Virus record (IMG/VR): IMGVR_UViG_3300046675_000234
Location: 17,692-81,691 of that record
Direction: 5' to 3' (one strand)
Source: a virus
Length of the DNA stretch: 64,000 bases
Of this stretch, positions 17,110 to 24,558 are shown one piece after another. The notes below the pieces were generated by a model, which did not search any database, was not told the origin of the DNA, and saw only the letters and a list, made by a program, of their open reading frames with translations. Every line of letters starts with the position of its first letter. Position 1 is the first letter of the stretch. Made by a program: the position numbers and the translations under genes.

Positions 17110-17593
17110 GGGTGGCCTCTCTCTCGACCAGGGCGGTGGACACATGCGCCATCAGCGTCAGTATCTGGTCGGCGTCCTCGATAGAACCCCGGCTGATCTC
17201 CTTGCCCTCGGTCGCGTCCTTGTGACTGGCGTGCATCCACTCCGCGAACGCGGCGAACCGCTCCGGGTCGTTGTGCACGTACTCGGTGGTGAAGCTGCCG
17301 ATCGCCAGCGCGGCGGCGCTGCGCATCTCGCCGCCGTCGATGCGCGGCACCACGAGCTGGAACTCGGACAGCGCGCCGCTGTGCCGCAGCAGCCGCGCGC
17401 CGACCTCGGTCACCGCCGCCTCGGACAGCTCGATCACCGTGGCGTCGATCCTGCTGGCGTCGAACGGGACCTCGGCCGTCTTCGCCAGCTTCTGGAGCTG
17501 CACGATCAGCACGGGGTCCTCGCGGATGAGCTGCATGGCCAGCACCGCGATCATGTGCGCGGTGCTGGCCTGCGTGGCGTCCTTGCTCGCCAT
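17102..17593 (-). CDS. Hypothetical protein, 163 aa
   Basis: Largely helical protein (MIAVLAMQLIREDPVLIVQLQKLAKTA region near the N-terminus). No catalytic motif is visible. It shares overlapping start and stop codons with both neighbours, so it belongs to the same leftward operon. Function unknown. Confidence 0.75.
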   Translation of the reverse strand: MASKDATQASTAHMIAVLAMQLIREDPVLIVQLQKLAKTAEVPFDASRIDATVIELSEAAVTEVGARLLRHSGALSEFQLVVPRIDGGEMRSAAALAIGSFTTEYVHNDPERFAAFAEWMHASHKDATEGKEISRGSIEDADQILTLMAHVSTALVEREATRG

Positions 17594-17916
17594 CAGCCGT
17601 TCTTCCTCTCAGCGACGGCGGCCTGGAGCCGCTCAACGGCGCTCTTCTCGCCGGGCAGCAGCGTCATCTGCTTCTCCACGCGCGGCAGCACCGCCTTGAC
17701 GTCGGCGGCCTTGACCATGATCCAGCCCTCGTGCTCCCAGGCATACGGCAGGTCCATCGTGCCATCGGTGAGCCCCGCGTCCAGCTCGGCCCAGGCACGG
17801 GTGAACGCCTCGGCCGACTCGAACTCGCGCCGGGAGCCGCCCTCGGCGTCCTCCCAGTCCTTCACGCGGTCCCTGATCTCGTCGCGCAGGTCGTTCGCGC
17901 TCGGCTGGTCTGTCAT
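17593..17916 (-). CDS. Hypothetical protein, 107 aa
   Basis: Acidic, helical, with several Trp (DWEDAEGG, RAWAEL, AWEHEGWIMV). Its stop and the next ATG share a base. No family recognised; it lies mid-operon. Confidence 0.7.
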   Translation of the reverse strand: MTDQPSANDLRDEIRDRVKDWEDAEGGSRREFESAEAFTRAWAELDAGLTDGTMDLPYAWEHEGWIMVKAADVKAVLPRVEKQMTLLPGEKSAVERLQAAVAERKNG

Positions 17917-18401
17917 GACGCACCGCCAGCCGCTTCTGCCGCCTCTGCCTGCGCGGTGCGCGCGGCCTCCTTGAGGCTCCGGTACGTGCGGGACTTCAGG
18001 AACGCCGCCAGCTCATCGCGGGTGCGGTTGCGCTCGCTGATCAGGATCTCCAGTGCCTGGTACTCCGGTGCGGTCAGGCGCGGCATCGCGGTGCTGCCCT
18101 GGTAGCCGGGGATCTGCTCGGTCTTGCCGTTGTGCTGCCAGCGGACCATCAGGTTGCCGTTGGTGGCGTGGATGCTGGTCACCGTGCCGTTGCGCGGGCC
18201 TCTGTCGGTGACCTCGGTGAAGTCCAGCGCGAACGGGATCTTGATCTTGCGGGTCTTCCTGACCAGCTCGGCGTAACTCGCGGCCTTGATGATCTGGCTG
18301 GAGCCCTGCTCCACGCCCAGGTTGGTGACGAACTCGCCCTCGCCGTTGATGCTGACCGGGTAGCTCTGACCGGCTACCTCGACTGTCAGGTCAGTTTGCA
18401 T
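17913..18401 (-). CDS. Hypothetical protein, first gene of its unit
   Basis: 162 aa from the ATG at 18401, preferred over an in-frame one at 18416 because the leader ACGATGAGGAAGAG lies just before it. The N-terminus is beta-rich (LTVEVAGQSYPVSINGEGEFV) and the C-terminus helical with Ala/Glu. Upstream on the same strand are TACTGT and the palindrome GTGTAAACACC, so this gene opens a leftward transcription unit. Unknown function. Confidence 0.75.
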   Translation of the reverse strand: MQTDLTVEVAGQSYPVSINGEGEFVTNLGVEQGSSQIIKAASYAELVRKTRKIKIPFALDFTEVTDRGPRNGTVTSIHATNGNLMVRWQHNGKTEQIPGYQGSTAMPRLTAPEYQALEILISERNRTRDELAAFLKSRTYRSLKEAARTAQAEAAEAAGGAS

Positions 18402-18441
18402 TGCTCTCTTCCTCATCGTTGACCCGCCGGATCTCAGCGGG

Positions 18442-18456
18442 GGTGTTTACACAGTA
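18442..18456 (-). promoter_or_regulatory. Promoter/operator, TACTGT plus GTAAACACC
   Basis: On the minus strand a -10-like TACTGT is followed at once by GTAAACACC, a copy of the recurrent palindrome, then a short GC hairpin and the RBS leader of the 18401 gene. The site also faces a plus-strand frame at 18474, so it could serve both directions. Confidence 0.6.
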
Positions 18457-18473
18457 CAGCGTATCGTGGCCTC

Positions 18474-18746
18474 ATGACATTCCCGCTCGGCTACCCGCAG
18501 GCGGCGGGTCCGCCCGTGCTGCTGAAGGCCCTGCGCCCGCTGGTCCGCTGGACCCAGGCAGGCCCCCAGCCGCCGGTCCCGCTGAACGGCATCTTCTGGG
18601 CGACCGCGAAGCAGGCCCCGCTGCTGGTGGCAGGGAACCTGGCCGTGCCCGCCCCGCCGGGAACCCCGCACCCGCCGCCGGAAGAGCCGCTGACCGTCAA
18701 CATGGTGCCGGGCCTGGCATCCGGCGTCACCAACGCCAGCCGGTAA
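18474..18746 (+). CDS. Possible Pro-rich protein on opposite strand
   Basis: 90 aa (MTFPLGYPQAAGPPVLLK...), very high G/C at third positions, filling a gap that otherwise has no gene. It would be transcribed against its neighbours from the palindromic site at 18442. The opposite frame (18491-18763 minus) shares the same third positions, so base composition cannot decide between them; the plus-strand protein looks more natural. No family is known and no clear RBS is seen. Confidence 0.42.
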   Translation: MTFPLGYPQAAGPPVLLKALRPLVRWTQAGPQPPVPLNGIFWATAKQAPLLVAGNLAVPAPPGTPHPPPEEPLTVNMVPGLASGVTNASR

Positions 18747-18763
18747 TGTGGCTCGATCCACAA

Positions 18764-18997
18764 TTACCCCGGCGGCGGCACCACCGGTTCCGCGAGATCC
18801 GGCCGGTGGGTGTGCGGCGCGATGTACGCAGCCAGCGAGGCCAGCACCCAGGCCAGGATGATCGGCAGGTTCTGCTTCTGGTCGGCGGTGAGGTTGTCCC
18901 GCAGCCACGGGATGATCTCGATCAGCAGCCCGGACAGGTACCCGGCGGCCAGCGTGGTAATGCTGCCCGCCGCCACCTTGGTCTCGATCCCGCTCAT
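18764..18997 (-). CDS. Small membrane protein, holin-like
   Basis: 77 aa with two hydrophobic stretches (ITTLAAGYLSGLLIEIIPWL and LPIILAWVLASLAAYIA) separated by a polar NLTADQKQN turn, then a polar, Pro-rich tail. Size and topology fit a phage holin, and a GH25 endolysin lies 1 kb upstream in the same operon. The gene between them is Gp49-like. The holin call is by topology only. Confidence 0.7.
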   Translation of the reverse strand: MSGIETKVAAGSITTLAAGYLSGLLIEIIPWLRDNLTADQKQNLPIILAWVLASLAAYIAPHTHRPDLAEPVVPPPG

Positions 18998-19326
18998 CAG
19001 TCCGGCGGCTTCGCTTCGTAGGCCCGGCTGAGCTGGTCGCGCAGCAGGTAGCCCTCCAGCGCCCAGATCTTGTCGCGGGCGTGCGTGTAGGCGACGTCCC
19101 GGCCGACCTGCTCATCGAAGTTCTCCGGGCTGACCGCCGCCGAGTCACCGGTCACCGTCGAGCCGTTGACCAGTGTCAGCGCGCAGACGGTCACCGTGGT
19201 GCCGGGGAAGACGTAGAACTGCTCGCGCACGATCCGGGAGGTGACGTGCTCGGGCGTGACGCGCGGCGCGGTCAGGCCCTTGTCCTGTATGGCCTGCTCG
19301 ATCTGAGCCTCGCTTCTCTCGCTCAT
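18997..19326 (-). CDS. Gp49-like family protein
   Basis: 109 aa. It matches my memory of the phage Gp49/Gp66 family: IQDKGLTAPRVTPEHV near the start, then VCALTLVNGSTVTGDSA, VSPENFDEQVGR and a C-terminal ARDKIWALEGYLLRDQL. These proteins are common in tailed phages near lysis or morphogenesis genes; their function is unknown. It overlaps the next gene's start by one base. Confidence 0.87.
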   Translation of the reverse strand: MSERSEAQIEQAIQDKGLTAPRVTPEHVTSRIVREQFYVFPGTTVTVCALTLVNGSTVTGDSAAVSPENFDEQVGRDVAYTHARDKIWALEGYLLRDQLSRAYEAKPPD

Positions 19327-19694
19327 CGCGGCCTCTGCTGCTTGCTGTTGCCGAGCTGCGCGGCCTGGCTGAACATCGCGGCCTCAGCCGGGTTGGCGGG
19401 CATCAGCCCGCCCCTCAGCTCCAGCCCGAGCGCGTGGCTCCAGCAGACCGGCAGCGCGCCGAACTGCGGCACCACGGTGCTGATCGCGTGGGTGACGGCG
19501 ATGTTCAGCTCCTGGCCCTTCATGCTCGGGGCCATCGTGACCCGGACAGCCGGGGCATCCGCATCGCTCACCGACGCCTGCCGGACCAGCTCCTGCTTCT
19601 CGGCCACGACGTGCTGCTTGACCAGCATCACGCAGACCGCGCACCACTCCCGGCCCGGCGGGGGCTCGGGACCGTCAAAGTAGATGTCCGCCAT
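19323..19694 (-). CDS. Hypothetical protein, 123 aa
   Basis: N-terminal CAVCVMLVKQH suggests a metal or redox Cys pair; the middle (VRVTMAPSMKGQELNIAVTHAIS) is well ordered and the C-terminus is Ala/Gln-rich. It overlaps its neighbour by 4 nt. A similar arrangement of small Cys-pair proteins is common in actinophages, without known function. Confidence 0.72.
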   Translation of the reverse strand: MADIYFDGPEPPPGREWCAVCVMLVKQHVVAEKQELVRQASVSDADAPAVRVTMAPSMKGQELNIAVTHAISTVVPQFGALPVCWSHALGLELRGGLMPANPAEAAMFSQAAQLGNSKQQRPR

Positions 19695-19720
19695 GGGGCT
19701 CCTTCCGTGTACTCAGGACC

Positions 19721-19984
19721 CTAGCAGCCGGACTCGACCCGCAGCCTGTCCAGCTCGGCAATCAGCAGCGCGTCCCCGCCGTTGGGCAGGGGCCGGGTGA
19801 CCACGGCGTAGAAGTGGCACCAGCGGTCGTTGTTCTTCTGGATGTACCAGGACGACAGCACCCATACGCCAGCCGTGCCGAGCAGCAGCGCGGCCAGCAG
19901 GATGGCCGTGCCCCAGATCAGCCGCCTGGTCTTACGGGGGACGGCAGCAGCAGGCACCGGCTCCTGTTCCGCCGTCTCGCTCAC
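19721..19984 (-). CDS. Single-pass membrane protein, 87 aa
   Basis: A Glu/Pro/Ala N-tail, basic RKTRR and then one hydrophobic helix (LIWGTAILLAALLLGTAGVWVL, about 22-44), followed by a short external domain with two Cys that could pair. It directly follows the endolysin (4-nt overlap), so it may be a holin accessory or spanin-like factor. Unproven. Confidence 0.7.
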   Translation of the reverse strand: MSETAEQEPVPAAAVPRKTRRLIWGTAILLAALLLGTAGVWVLSSWYIQKNNDRWCHFYAVVTRPLPNGGDALLIAELDRLRVESGC

Positions 19985-21009
19985 AGCGCGCCGAGCTTGG
20001 CCCAGGTAGCCGGGCCGACCACGCCGTCAGCGGTGAGCTGGTGCGTGCCCTGGAAGTGCTCGACCGCAGCCGTGGTGGCCCCGCCGAACGCGCCGTCCGT
20101 GGCGATGCCCGCGTTCGCCTTGTTCAGGTCGTGCTGCATCAGGTGCGTCCACGCGCCGGATGATCCCGCGCGCAGCACCGGGGCATCTCCCGCGATGATC
20201 GTGACCTGCGCGCCGGGCCTGGCATCGCTGCCGATGGCGGGGCCGGTGGCGGTGCAGATCTGCGCGGCCTTCTGGCCAGCGGCGGCGGCCGGGACCAGGT
20301 GCGCGGCCAGCAGCCGGTCGTGGCTGGCTCCCGCCGTCTTGCCCGCGCAGTCCGGCACGGTGACCATGCCAGCCGGGGTGACGTGTACCGGCACGGGTCC
20401 GGGCAGCGGCGGCGGCGCGCTTCCGCCGACCATGGCCGCGAGCTGGGCGAACGTGCCCTTGTAGGCGTTGGCGTCCACGGCGCTGAACCCGCCCGTCCGC
20501 ATCGTGGACGAGTACTGCCAGACATCGGGCGACATGCCGCCGTAGCTGTTCCAGCCCGGCCCGCCGTCGCTGTAGCTGGTGTACGCGCTTGAGACCAGGT
20601 GCAGGCGGCGCTGGATGAACGGGTTGAGCGACGGCGACCCGAGCTGCTGCCACCACCAGCGCGGCAGGTACAGCATGTTGCAGATCCCGCCGTGGCTGCG
20701 CAGCCGGTCGCAGAAGGCCGCGCCGTCCCCGATGCCGGGGTGCGAGCTTCCGGTGGGCTCCAGGTCGATCATGCAGGGCAGCTTCCCGGCCCGGCTGAAG
20801 TAGTAATCAGCCTGGCCAGCGCCGTTGCCCGCCGTCAGGAAGTGGTAGCCGAAGAAGTACGCGCCCGCGTTCGCGGCCTGGCCCTTGAAGCGCTGCCAGT
20901 ACGGGTTGGTGTAGCCGGTGCCCTGGGTGACCTTGGACGCCACGGCGTGCCAGCCGTTCAGGTTAATCCCGGCCTGGAATGAGCTGATGTCGATGTAGAA
21001 GACGGCCAC
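19981..21009 (-). CDS. Endolysin: GH25 lysozyme with PASTA-like and peptidoglycan-binding domains
   Basis: 342 aa. Residues 1-200 are a glycosyl hydrolase 25 domain: YIDISSFQ at the start (Asp7), FFGYHFLTAG, CMIDLEPTG giving the catalytic Asp-x-Glu pair near 91-93, and DVWQYSS near the end of the barrel. A PASTA-like segment follows a Pro linker (about 212-275, VTVPDCAGKTAGASHDRLLAAHLV). A C-terminal peptidoglycan-binding domain closes it (ATDGAFGGATTAAVEHFQ to DGVVGPATWAKLG). There is no signal peptide, so release to the wall needs a holin; several small membrane proteins flank it. It cuts MurNAc-GlcNAc bonds at lysis. Confidence 0.95.
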   Translation of the reverse strand: MAVFYIDISSFQAGINLNGWHAVASKVTQGTGYTNPYWQRFKGQAANAGAYFFGYHFLTAGNGAGQADYYFSRAGKLPCMIDLEPTGSSHPGIGDGAAFCDRLRSHGGICNMLYLPRWWWQQLGSPSLNPFIQRRLHLVSSAYTSYSDGGPGWNSYGGMSPDVWQYSSTMRTGGFSAVDANAYKGTFAQLAAMVGGSAPPPLPGPVPVHVTPAGMVTVPDCAGKTAGASHDRLLAAHLVPAAAAGQKAAQICTATGPAIGSDARPGAQVTIIAGDAPVLRAGSSGAWTHLMQHDLNKANAGIATDGAFGGATTAAVEHFQGTHQLTADGVVGPATWAKLGAL

Positions 21010-21017
21010 GGTTCCTC

Positions 21018-21242
21018 CTAAGACCGGCGCGGGGGCCGGGTCGCGGTCAGCACCGCCAGCTCCGTGGTGTGCCGGGCTACCGCTTCCCGCAGCTCACCGG
21101 CCTCGGTGATCAGGGACTCGATCCTGGCCGCGTTGGCGCTCGCCTCGGTGGCGGCGCGGTAGATCGACCGGGCCAGGGACACGATCAGCCCCATGCCCGC
21201 GCACAGGCCGCTCAGACCGCCGATCCAGATGCCGGGGTGCAT
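21018..21242 (-). CDS. Membrane protein with coiled coil, holin candidate
   Basis: 74 aa from the ATG at 21242 (MHPGIWIGGLSG). One hydrophobic helix (IGGLSGLCAGMGLIVSLARSIY) precedes a heptad-like stretch (ARIESLITEAGELREAVARHTTELAVL). It sits immediately before the endolysin. Many actinophages carry such a TM plus coiled-coil protein next to the lysin, so a lysis role is likely but not shown. Confidence 0.72.
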   Translation of the reverse strand: MHPGIWIGGLSGLCAGMGLIVSLARSIYRAATEASANAARIESLITEAGELREAVARHTTELAVLTATRPPRRS

Positions 21243-21484
21243 ACCACCATGGTGCCCCAGGAATCGCACATCGGCACGCGCCGCTTCATCCCGTCCTGGT
21301 CCGCGATCCACTCAACCGCCGGGATGCTCACATGGTCCGGCCCGGAGTACGGGCACATGCACTCGGAGCAGGTGCAGTGCCCGATGAAGGCCATCGAGCC
21401 CTCATCGGCGGTGGACCGGACGCCGCAGTGGTGGCCGCAGCCGGGGCTCAGGTGCTCGCCGGGCAGCGCCTGCCGGATGCTCAT
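21212..21484 (-). CDS. Cys-rich zinc-binding protein, 90 aa
   Basis: The start is set at the ATG at 21484, overlapping the upstream stop (ATGA); a longer frame exists but would overlap a better small gene. Dense Cys/His (GCGHHCG, CTCSECMCPYSG, PMCDSWG) suggest two zinc sites. It overlaps the TM protein downstream by 31 nt. Function unknown. Confidence 0.68.
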   Translation of the reverse strand: MSIRQALPGEHLSPGCGHHCGVRSTADEGSMAFIGHCTCSECMCPYSGPDHVSIPAVEWIADQDGMKRRVPMCDSWGTMVVCTPASGSAV

Positions 21485-21648
21485 GCGTGGCACCGCTCCC
21501 GTTTCCAGCAGGTGACCGCCAGCGGGTGCGCCCGCCAGCCGCAGCGCTCCGGTTCGGTCCAGGGCCTGGTCCAGGTGCACGCCACGAACCCGTGACCGGT
21601 CTCGGGCTGGCGGCAGGCCAGCCCGAGCTTGTGCCGCAGCCAGTCCAT
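21481..21648 (-). CDS. Small Cys/Trp-rich protein, 55 aa
   Basis: The frame begins MDWLRHKLGLACRQ; its ATG overlaps the previous stop as TGATG and its own stop overlaps the next ATG. Four Cys and five Trp in 55 residues, with a WTEPERCGWRAHPLAVTCW core, suggest a small zinc or disulphide fold. No family known. Confidence 0.65.
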   Translation of the reverse strand: MDWLRHKLGLACRQPETGHGFVACTWTRPWTEPERCGWRAHPLAVTCWKRERCHA

Positions 21649-21932
21649 CAGCCGTGCGCGAGCGGCGGCGGGGCTGGCTCGAACGGCGGCGGCATGACGT
21701 CCCTGGCTACCGCCATCTCGCCCCCGCCGTGCTCGTAGTGCTGGACAACCAGCGCATCGCCCAGGAACGCGCGGGTCTCGTCAATGCAGGAGCCGCACAG
21801 GTCGAACGGCTTGTACTCGTCCTGGCTGACCACCTCGCCGCCAGCCCTGGCGTGGAACTCCGACAGGTGCAGGTGCCCGGTGCGGTAGGCGCACTCAGCG
21901 CCGCAGCGGTCACAGAAATGCCTCGTGCTCAT
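21648..21932 (-). CDS. Zinc-ribbon protein, 94 aa
   Basis: From the ATG at 21932 (GATGAGGGCACC leader just upstream). CDRCGAEC near the start and CGSCIDE about 37 residues later form a likely treble-clef or ribbon. The C-terminus is Pro-rich. The longer reading to 22265 lacks support because another gene occupies it. Confidence 0.72.
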   Translation of the reverse strand: MSTRHFCDRCGAECAYRTGHLHLSEFHARAGGEVVSQDEYKPFDLCGSCIDETRAFLGDALVVQHYEHGGGEMAVARDVMPPPFEPAPPPLAHG

Positions 21933-21978
21933 GGTGCCCTCATCTGTATAGGTCCGCGAGATGCCCGATCCGTGAGCA

Positions 21979-22356
21979 TCAGATCCCGGAAATATTCGTG
22001 ATCGCCTTCGGGTCGGCCACGACCATGCCCGCGCGGGCGTGCTGCTGGAGCCGCAGCACCCGCTGGTGCTCGGCCGCATCCTCGCGCGCCCAGCGCTCCA
22101 GCACCCACTGGATCGCCTGCGCGGGCGTGTCGGCGTCCATGATGATGGTCGAGCGCATCGTGGCGGCCAGGTGCCAGTGCACCTCGGTGCCGCCCTCGAT
22201 GGTGCGCTGGCCCCAGCTCGCGCCGGGCAGGTCCCGGCTGGCGTACAGCCGGATGCCGCCCTCATCCCGCCGCACCCATGTCAGCAGGCACTCGGGCTTG
22301 CCGTTGCTGACCGGGACGGCGATCTCGTTGCTGGCGATGTCCTGGTACTGGGTCAT
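21979..22356 (-). CDS. Hypothetical protein, 125 aa
   Basis: From the ATG at 22356 that overlaps the upstream stop (ATGA). Beta-rich first half with several Trp (CLLTWVRRDEGGIRLYASR) and a helical second half (IQWVLERWAREDAAEHQRVLRLQQ). No known motif. Confidence 0.7.
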   Translation of the reverse strand: MTQYQDIASNEIAVPVSNGKPECLLTWVRRDEGGIRLYASRDLPGASWGQRTIEGGTEVHWHLAATMRSTIIMDADTPAQAIQWVLERWAREDAAEHQRVLRLQQHARAGMVVADPKAITNISGI

Positions 22357-22631
22357 TCGATCACGCGCCTCTCTGGCTCCCGTGCGAAGTTCGCCGCGAT
22401 GTCCTTCATCGCGTCGGTGTAGCCGGTGTCGGCCCACGGCGCGGCAAATGGCGGCAGCTCCTGACCGGCGTCCTTGCGGAGCTGGAACGCGGCCCCCTTC
22501 AGGAAGTGGTAGACCGCGTGCGCGGTCGGGTCGGTCACCAGCTCGCGCGGCATCTGGCGCTCCAGCGCGCCCATGGCGCGTTCGAGCAGTATCGCGTCCG
22601 CGACCATCCGCTGGTGGTCTGCGCAGGTCAT
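22353..22631 (-). CDS. Hypothetical protein, 92 aa
   Basis: Helical protein with HQRMVADAILLERAMGALER at the start and a YHFLKGAAFQLRKDAG segment. Coupled to both neighbours by overlapping start and stop codons. Function unknown. Confidence 0.7.
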   Translation of the reverse strand: MTCADHQRMVADAILLERAMGALERQMPRELVTDPTAHAVYHFLKGAAFQLRKDAGQELPPFAAPWADTGYTDAMKDIAANFAREPERRVIE

Positions 22632-23089
22632 CAGAATCCTCCCCCCTGACTCGGGCTAGACGGTGACGCGGGAGACGTCACGCCAGGGATCGGGTTATCC
22701 GTGCTCGGTGACGCATCACCTCCCGTGGCAGATGGCGGGACGTATCCCGAGATACCGGGAATGTTGGCGGAGCCAGACGATGGCACGCGGTTCGGCGTCA
22801 GGCTGGGTGAGGGTGTGCCCTGCGGCCGGGCAGTCGGCTGGTAGCTAGGTTGCACAGTGACAGGCGGCTCAGTGACGTAGTGCGTTGAGGCACGCGGCAC
22901 CGGGGGCCGGATCGTGGTGTGGATGACCTGGGCGGGCGGCGTGATCACCTTCACCTGGGCTGGCTGCACCGCGTAGTAGTAGACCACGGTCGCGGCCATC
23001 CCGAGCAGCACCGAGCTGCCCAGGACCGCCAGCAGGAGCTGCCAGCCGCCGATGGGCCGCCACTTCTGCCGCCACCTCTGCCGCCTCAT
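22631..23089 (-). CDS. Membrane-anchored Pro/Ser/Thr-rich protein
   Basis: 152 aa from the ATG at 23089, overlapping the previous stop. A short basic N-tail (MRRQRWRQKWRP) is followed by a TM helix (LLLAVLGSSVLLGMAATVVYYYAV), then about 100 residues very rich in Pro, Ser, Thr and Val. Topology suggests an N-in, C-out extended stalk. A surface-exclusion or lysis-accessory role is possible; nothing proves it. Confidence 0.72.
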   Translation of the reverse strand: MRRQRWRQKWRPIGGWQLLLAVLGSSVLLGMAATVVYYYAVQPAQVKVITPPAQVIHTTIRPPVPRASTHYVTEPPVTVQPSYQPTARPQGTPSPSLTPNRVPSSGSANIPGISGYVPPSATGGDASPSTDNPIPGVTSPASPSSPSQGGGF

Positions 23090-23220
23090 CCGTGCCGCCG
23101 GAAGAAGTGATGGCGGTAGCGCTTCAGGGCGCGCTTGCGCACGGGCCAGGTCCGCAGGCACAGCGGGCACTGGACCCGCTTGTGGCTGTAGGCCAGCGGC
23201 GGCATCGGGTCAGGAGCCAC
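23086..23220 (-). CDS. C2H2-like zinc-finger microprotein
   Basis: 44 aa from GTG at 23220 (39 aa if ATG at 23205). CPLCLRTWPVRKRALKRYRHH followed by HG gives a Cys-x2-Cys and His-His finger with a strongly basic helix, as in DNA-binding C2H2 fingers. It overlaps both neighbours by a few nt. A tiny DNA- or RNA-binding regulator is plausible. Confidence 0.6.
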   Translation of the reverse strand: MAPDPMPPLAYSHKRVQCPLCLRTWPVRKRALKRYRHHFFRRHG

Positions 23221-23683
23221 CCAGGTCAGCGTGCGCAAGGGGCTCCCTCCGTATGTAGCGGGCCAGCACGACCGTACCCGTCGCGTCCCAGCACAGCGAG
23301 CACCGCCAGCCCAGCTTCGTGCGCTCGGCCTCATCAGCGTGGGCCTCGCAGGCGTCACTGGGCGCGATGTGCTCGCTCGGGCAGCCGATCCAGATCCGCA
23401 CCGTCGCGGCCATGCGGCAGCGCCTGGTGCCGTGGTAGACCACGCAGGCATCATCGGTCTTGCGGTGGTCCGGCCGGTTGTCCCAGTGCGGGTACAGCCC
23501 GCCGCCGGTAGCACGGTCCAGGGCCTGCTGAAGCTCGGTCTCCCGGTTCTCGGGCAGGGTGAGCATGCCCGGCGGCGGGGTGTCAGGATCTGTTAGCGGG
23601 GTGCGGCGGGCCGGGGTCCGGGAGAGCAGTTCCTCGTCTATGTCCCGCTGATCGGGTTTGCCGGTGCCCGTTGATCCGCTCAT
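23210..23683 (-). CDS. Zinc-binding hypothetical protein, 157 aa
   Basis: A polar N-terminal third (residues 1-40) leads to a domain with scattered Cys/His: CVVYHGTRRC, CPSEH, CEAH, CSLCWDATG. The C-x2-C near the end resembles a ribbon. Its first 100 nt overlap the 71-aa gene upstream in another frame. Function unknown. Confidence 0.72.
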   Translation of the reverse strand: MSGSTGTGKPDQRDIDEELLSRTPARRTPLTDPDTPPPGMLTLPENRETELQQALDRATGGGLYPHWDNRPDHRKTDDACVVYHGTRRCRMAATVRIWIGCPSEHIAPSDACEAHADEAERTKLGWRCSLCWDATGTVVLARYIRREPLAHADLGGS

Positions 23684-23798
23684 GAATCAGGTGTCCTCGC
23701 AGGTAGATGCGGTAGTCCGTCAGTCCGCCGAGGTACAGCAGGAACGCCTCCAGCGCATCCTGGCACTCGGCCTCGCTGGTCGTGGAGACGATGATCAT
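23583..23798 (-). CDS. Hypothetical protein, 71 aa
   Basis: The N-terminal 45 residues look natural (MIIVSTTSEAECQDALEAFL, then LYLGGLTDYRIYLRGHLIHERIN); the last 25 overlap the next gene and are Arg/Pro-rich. It follows the previous stop directly. The long overlap lowers confidence in the C-terminus only. Confidence 0.55.
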   Translation of the reverse strand: MIIVSTTSEAECQDALEAFLLYLGGLTDYRIYLRGHLIHERINGHRQTRSAGHRRGTALPDPGPPHPANRS

Positions 23799-23990
23799 CT
23801 ACAGCGCCTTGATCAGCACGGCGAGCTGGCTGAACGTCCACTTGATGCCGGTCCCCACGCCGCTCATGAACGGCTGGCTGCTGGTGCCGGGGGTGCTGAT
23901 GATGCCCACGATCCAGAACACGATCAGGACCGCCGCGATGGTCAGAGCCGCCGCGAACACCTTGATCGCGCCGGACGCGATATCACCCAT
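23799..23990 (-). CDS. Small membrane protein, 63 aa
   Basis: From the ATG at 23990 (MGDIASGAIKVF). One strong TM helix (FAAALTIAAVLIVFWIVGII) and an amphipathic C-terminal helix (WTFSQLAVLIKAL). Overlaps the upstream gene by 8 nt. Unknown; a holin or membrane regulator is possible. Confidence 0.68.
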   Translation of the reverse strand: MGDIASGAIKVFAAALTIAAVLIVFWIVGIISTPGTSSQPFMSGVGTGIKWTFSQLAVLIKAL

Positions 23991-24357
23991 GGCCCCATCC
24001 TGACTCGGGCGGGGGCTCGGCGGCGGCTGCCAGCCCCGGATAGGTCCGGTCGATCTCGGCCATCGCCAGCGCCCCGGCCTCGCCGCACAGCGACTGGGCG
24101 GCGTCGGGGTCCGGGTCATTCTCGGCCATGTAGCTGCCCACGGCGGCCTGGACGGCTGCGCGGCGTCCCAGCCAGCCGGGATCGTGCTCCCGGTCGTGGC
24201 TCGGGCCGTAGCCCTGCTCGATCTGCCGCCTGCGCTCGGCCAGCACAGCCGACGCGCCGCGCCAGGCCCCGCGCTGACCCAGCCAGAGCAGGTCGTGTAT
24301 GGCCTGCTCGATCGTCCCGGCCATCTGGTTCGCGGGCTTGGCCTCGCCCATGGTCAT
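23983..24357 (-). CDS. Phage protein with RRRQIEQGY...HDREHD motif
   Basis: 124 aa, first gene of a leftward unit. AVLAERRRQIEQGYGPSHD followed by REHDPGWLGRRA resembles a widespread phage hypothetical family carrying ERxRQ...G...HDxxH, often near nucleotide-metabolism genes. The start is the ATG at 24357 (a GTG at 24360 is adjacent) just after the leader ACGATGAGGAAG. The promoter TATGCT lies about 25 nt upstream. Confidence 0.78.
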   Translation of the reverse strand: MTMGEAKPANQMAGTIEQAIHDLLWLGQRGAWRGASAVLAERRRQIEQGYGPSHDREHDPGWLGRRAAVQAAVGSYMAENDPDPDAAQSLCGEAGALAMAEIDRTYPGLAAAAEPPPESGWGHG

Positions 24358-24372
24358 CACTTCCTCATCGTT

Positions 24373-24386
24373 GTGTAAACAGCATA
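24373..24386 (-). promoter_or_regulatory. Promoter/operator TATGCT-GTTTACAC
   Basis: The clearest -10 of the family: TATGCT on the minus strand, directly followed by GTTTACAC, then AACGATGAGGAAG and the start codon. It lies right behind a terminator hairpin (24397-24425), so it re-initiates leftward transcription. No convincing -35 hexamer is seen at 16-18 nt. Confidence 0.7.
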
Positions 24387-24396
24387 GCGCGGCAGA

Positions 24397-24425
24397 AGGC
24401 CCGGCAGCGCGGGACTGCCGGGCCT
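24397..24425 (-). terminator. Hairpin terminator
   Basis: Stem of 10-11 bp (GGCCCGGCAG with CTGCCGGGCC) with a 7-nt loop, after the 37-aa gene and before the TATGCT promoter. It closes the unit that begins with the exported beta-trefoil-like protein or further upstream. Confidence 0.72.
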
Positions 24426-24435
24426 CCTTGCGTGC

Positions 24436-24549
24436 TTACGGCCGGATCACGACCGTGGAGAACAGGTCCGTCAGGTTCCGGGGCTGGCGCTTGACCTCAG
24501 CTCCGTAGTACGTCGGGTTGACCTGGCTCCCGCTCGGGTTGCTGTACAC
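24436..24549 (-). CDS. Microprotein, 37 aa
   Basis: GTG start with GAGAGGAACCT as RBS. Sequence VYSNPSGSQVNPTYYGAEVK then RQPRNLTDLFSTVVIRP; it stops just before a terminator hairpin. Well-formed amino-acid composition and a good RBS argue it is translated. No relative known to me. Confidence 0.55.
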   Translation of the reverse strand: MYSNPSGSQVNPTYYGAEVKRQPRNLTDLFSTVVIRP

Positions 24550-24558
24550 AGGTTCCTC

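Noticed and set aside
18491-18763. Minus-strand 90-codon alternative to the plus-strand frame at 18474
   Set aside because: Shares third codon positions with the plus frame, and its Gly/Ser/Cys-rich product looks less natural; no RBS.
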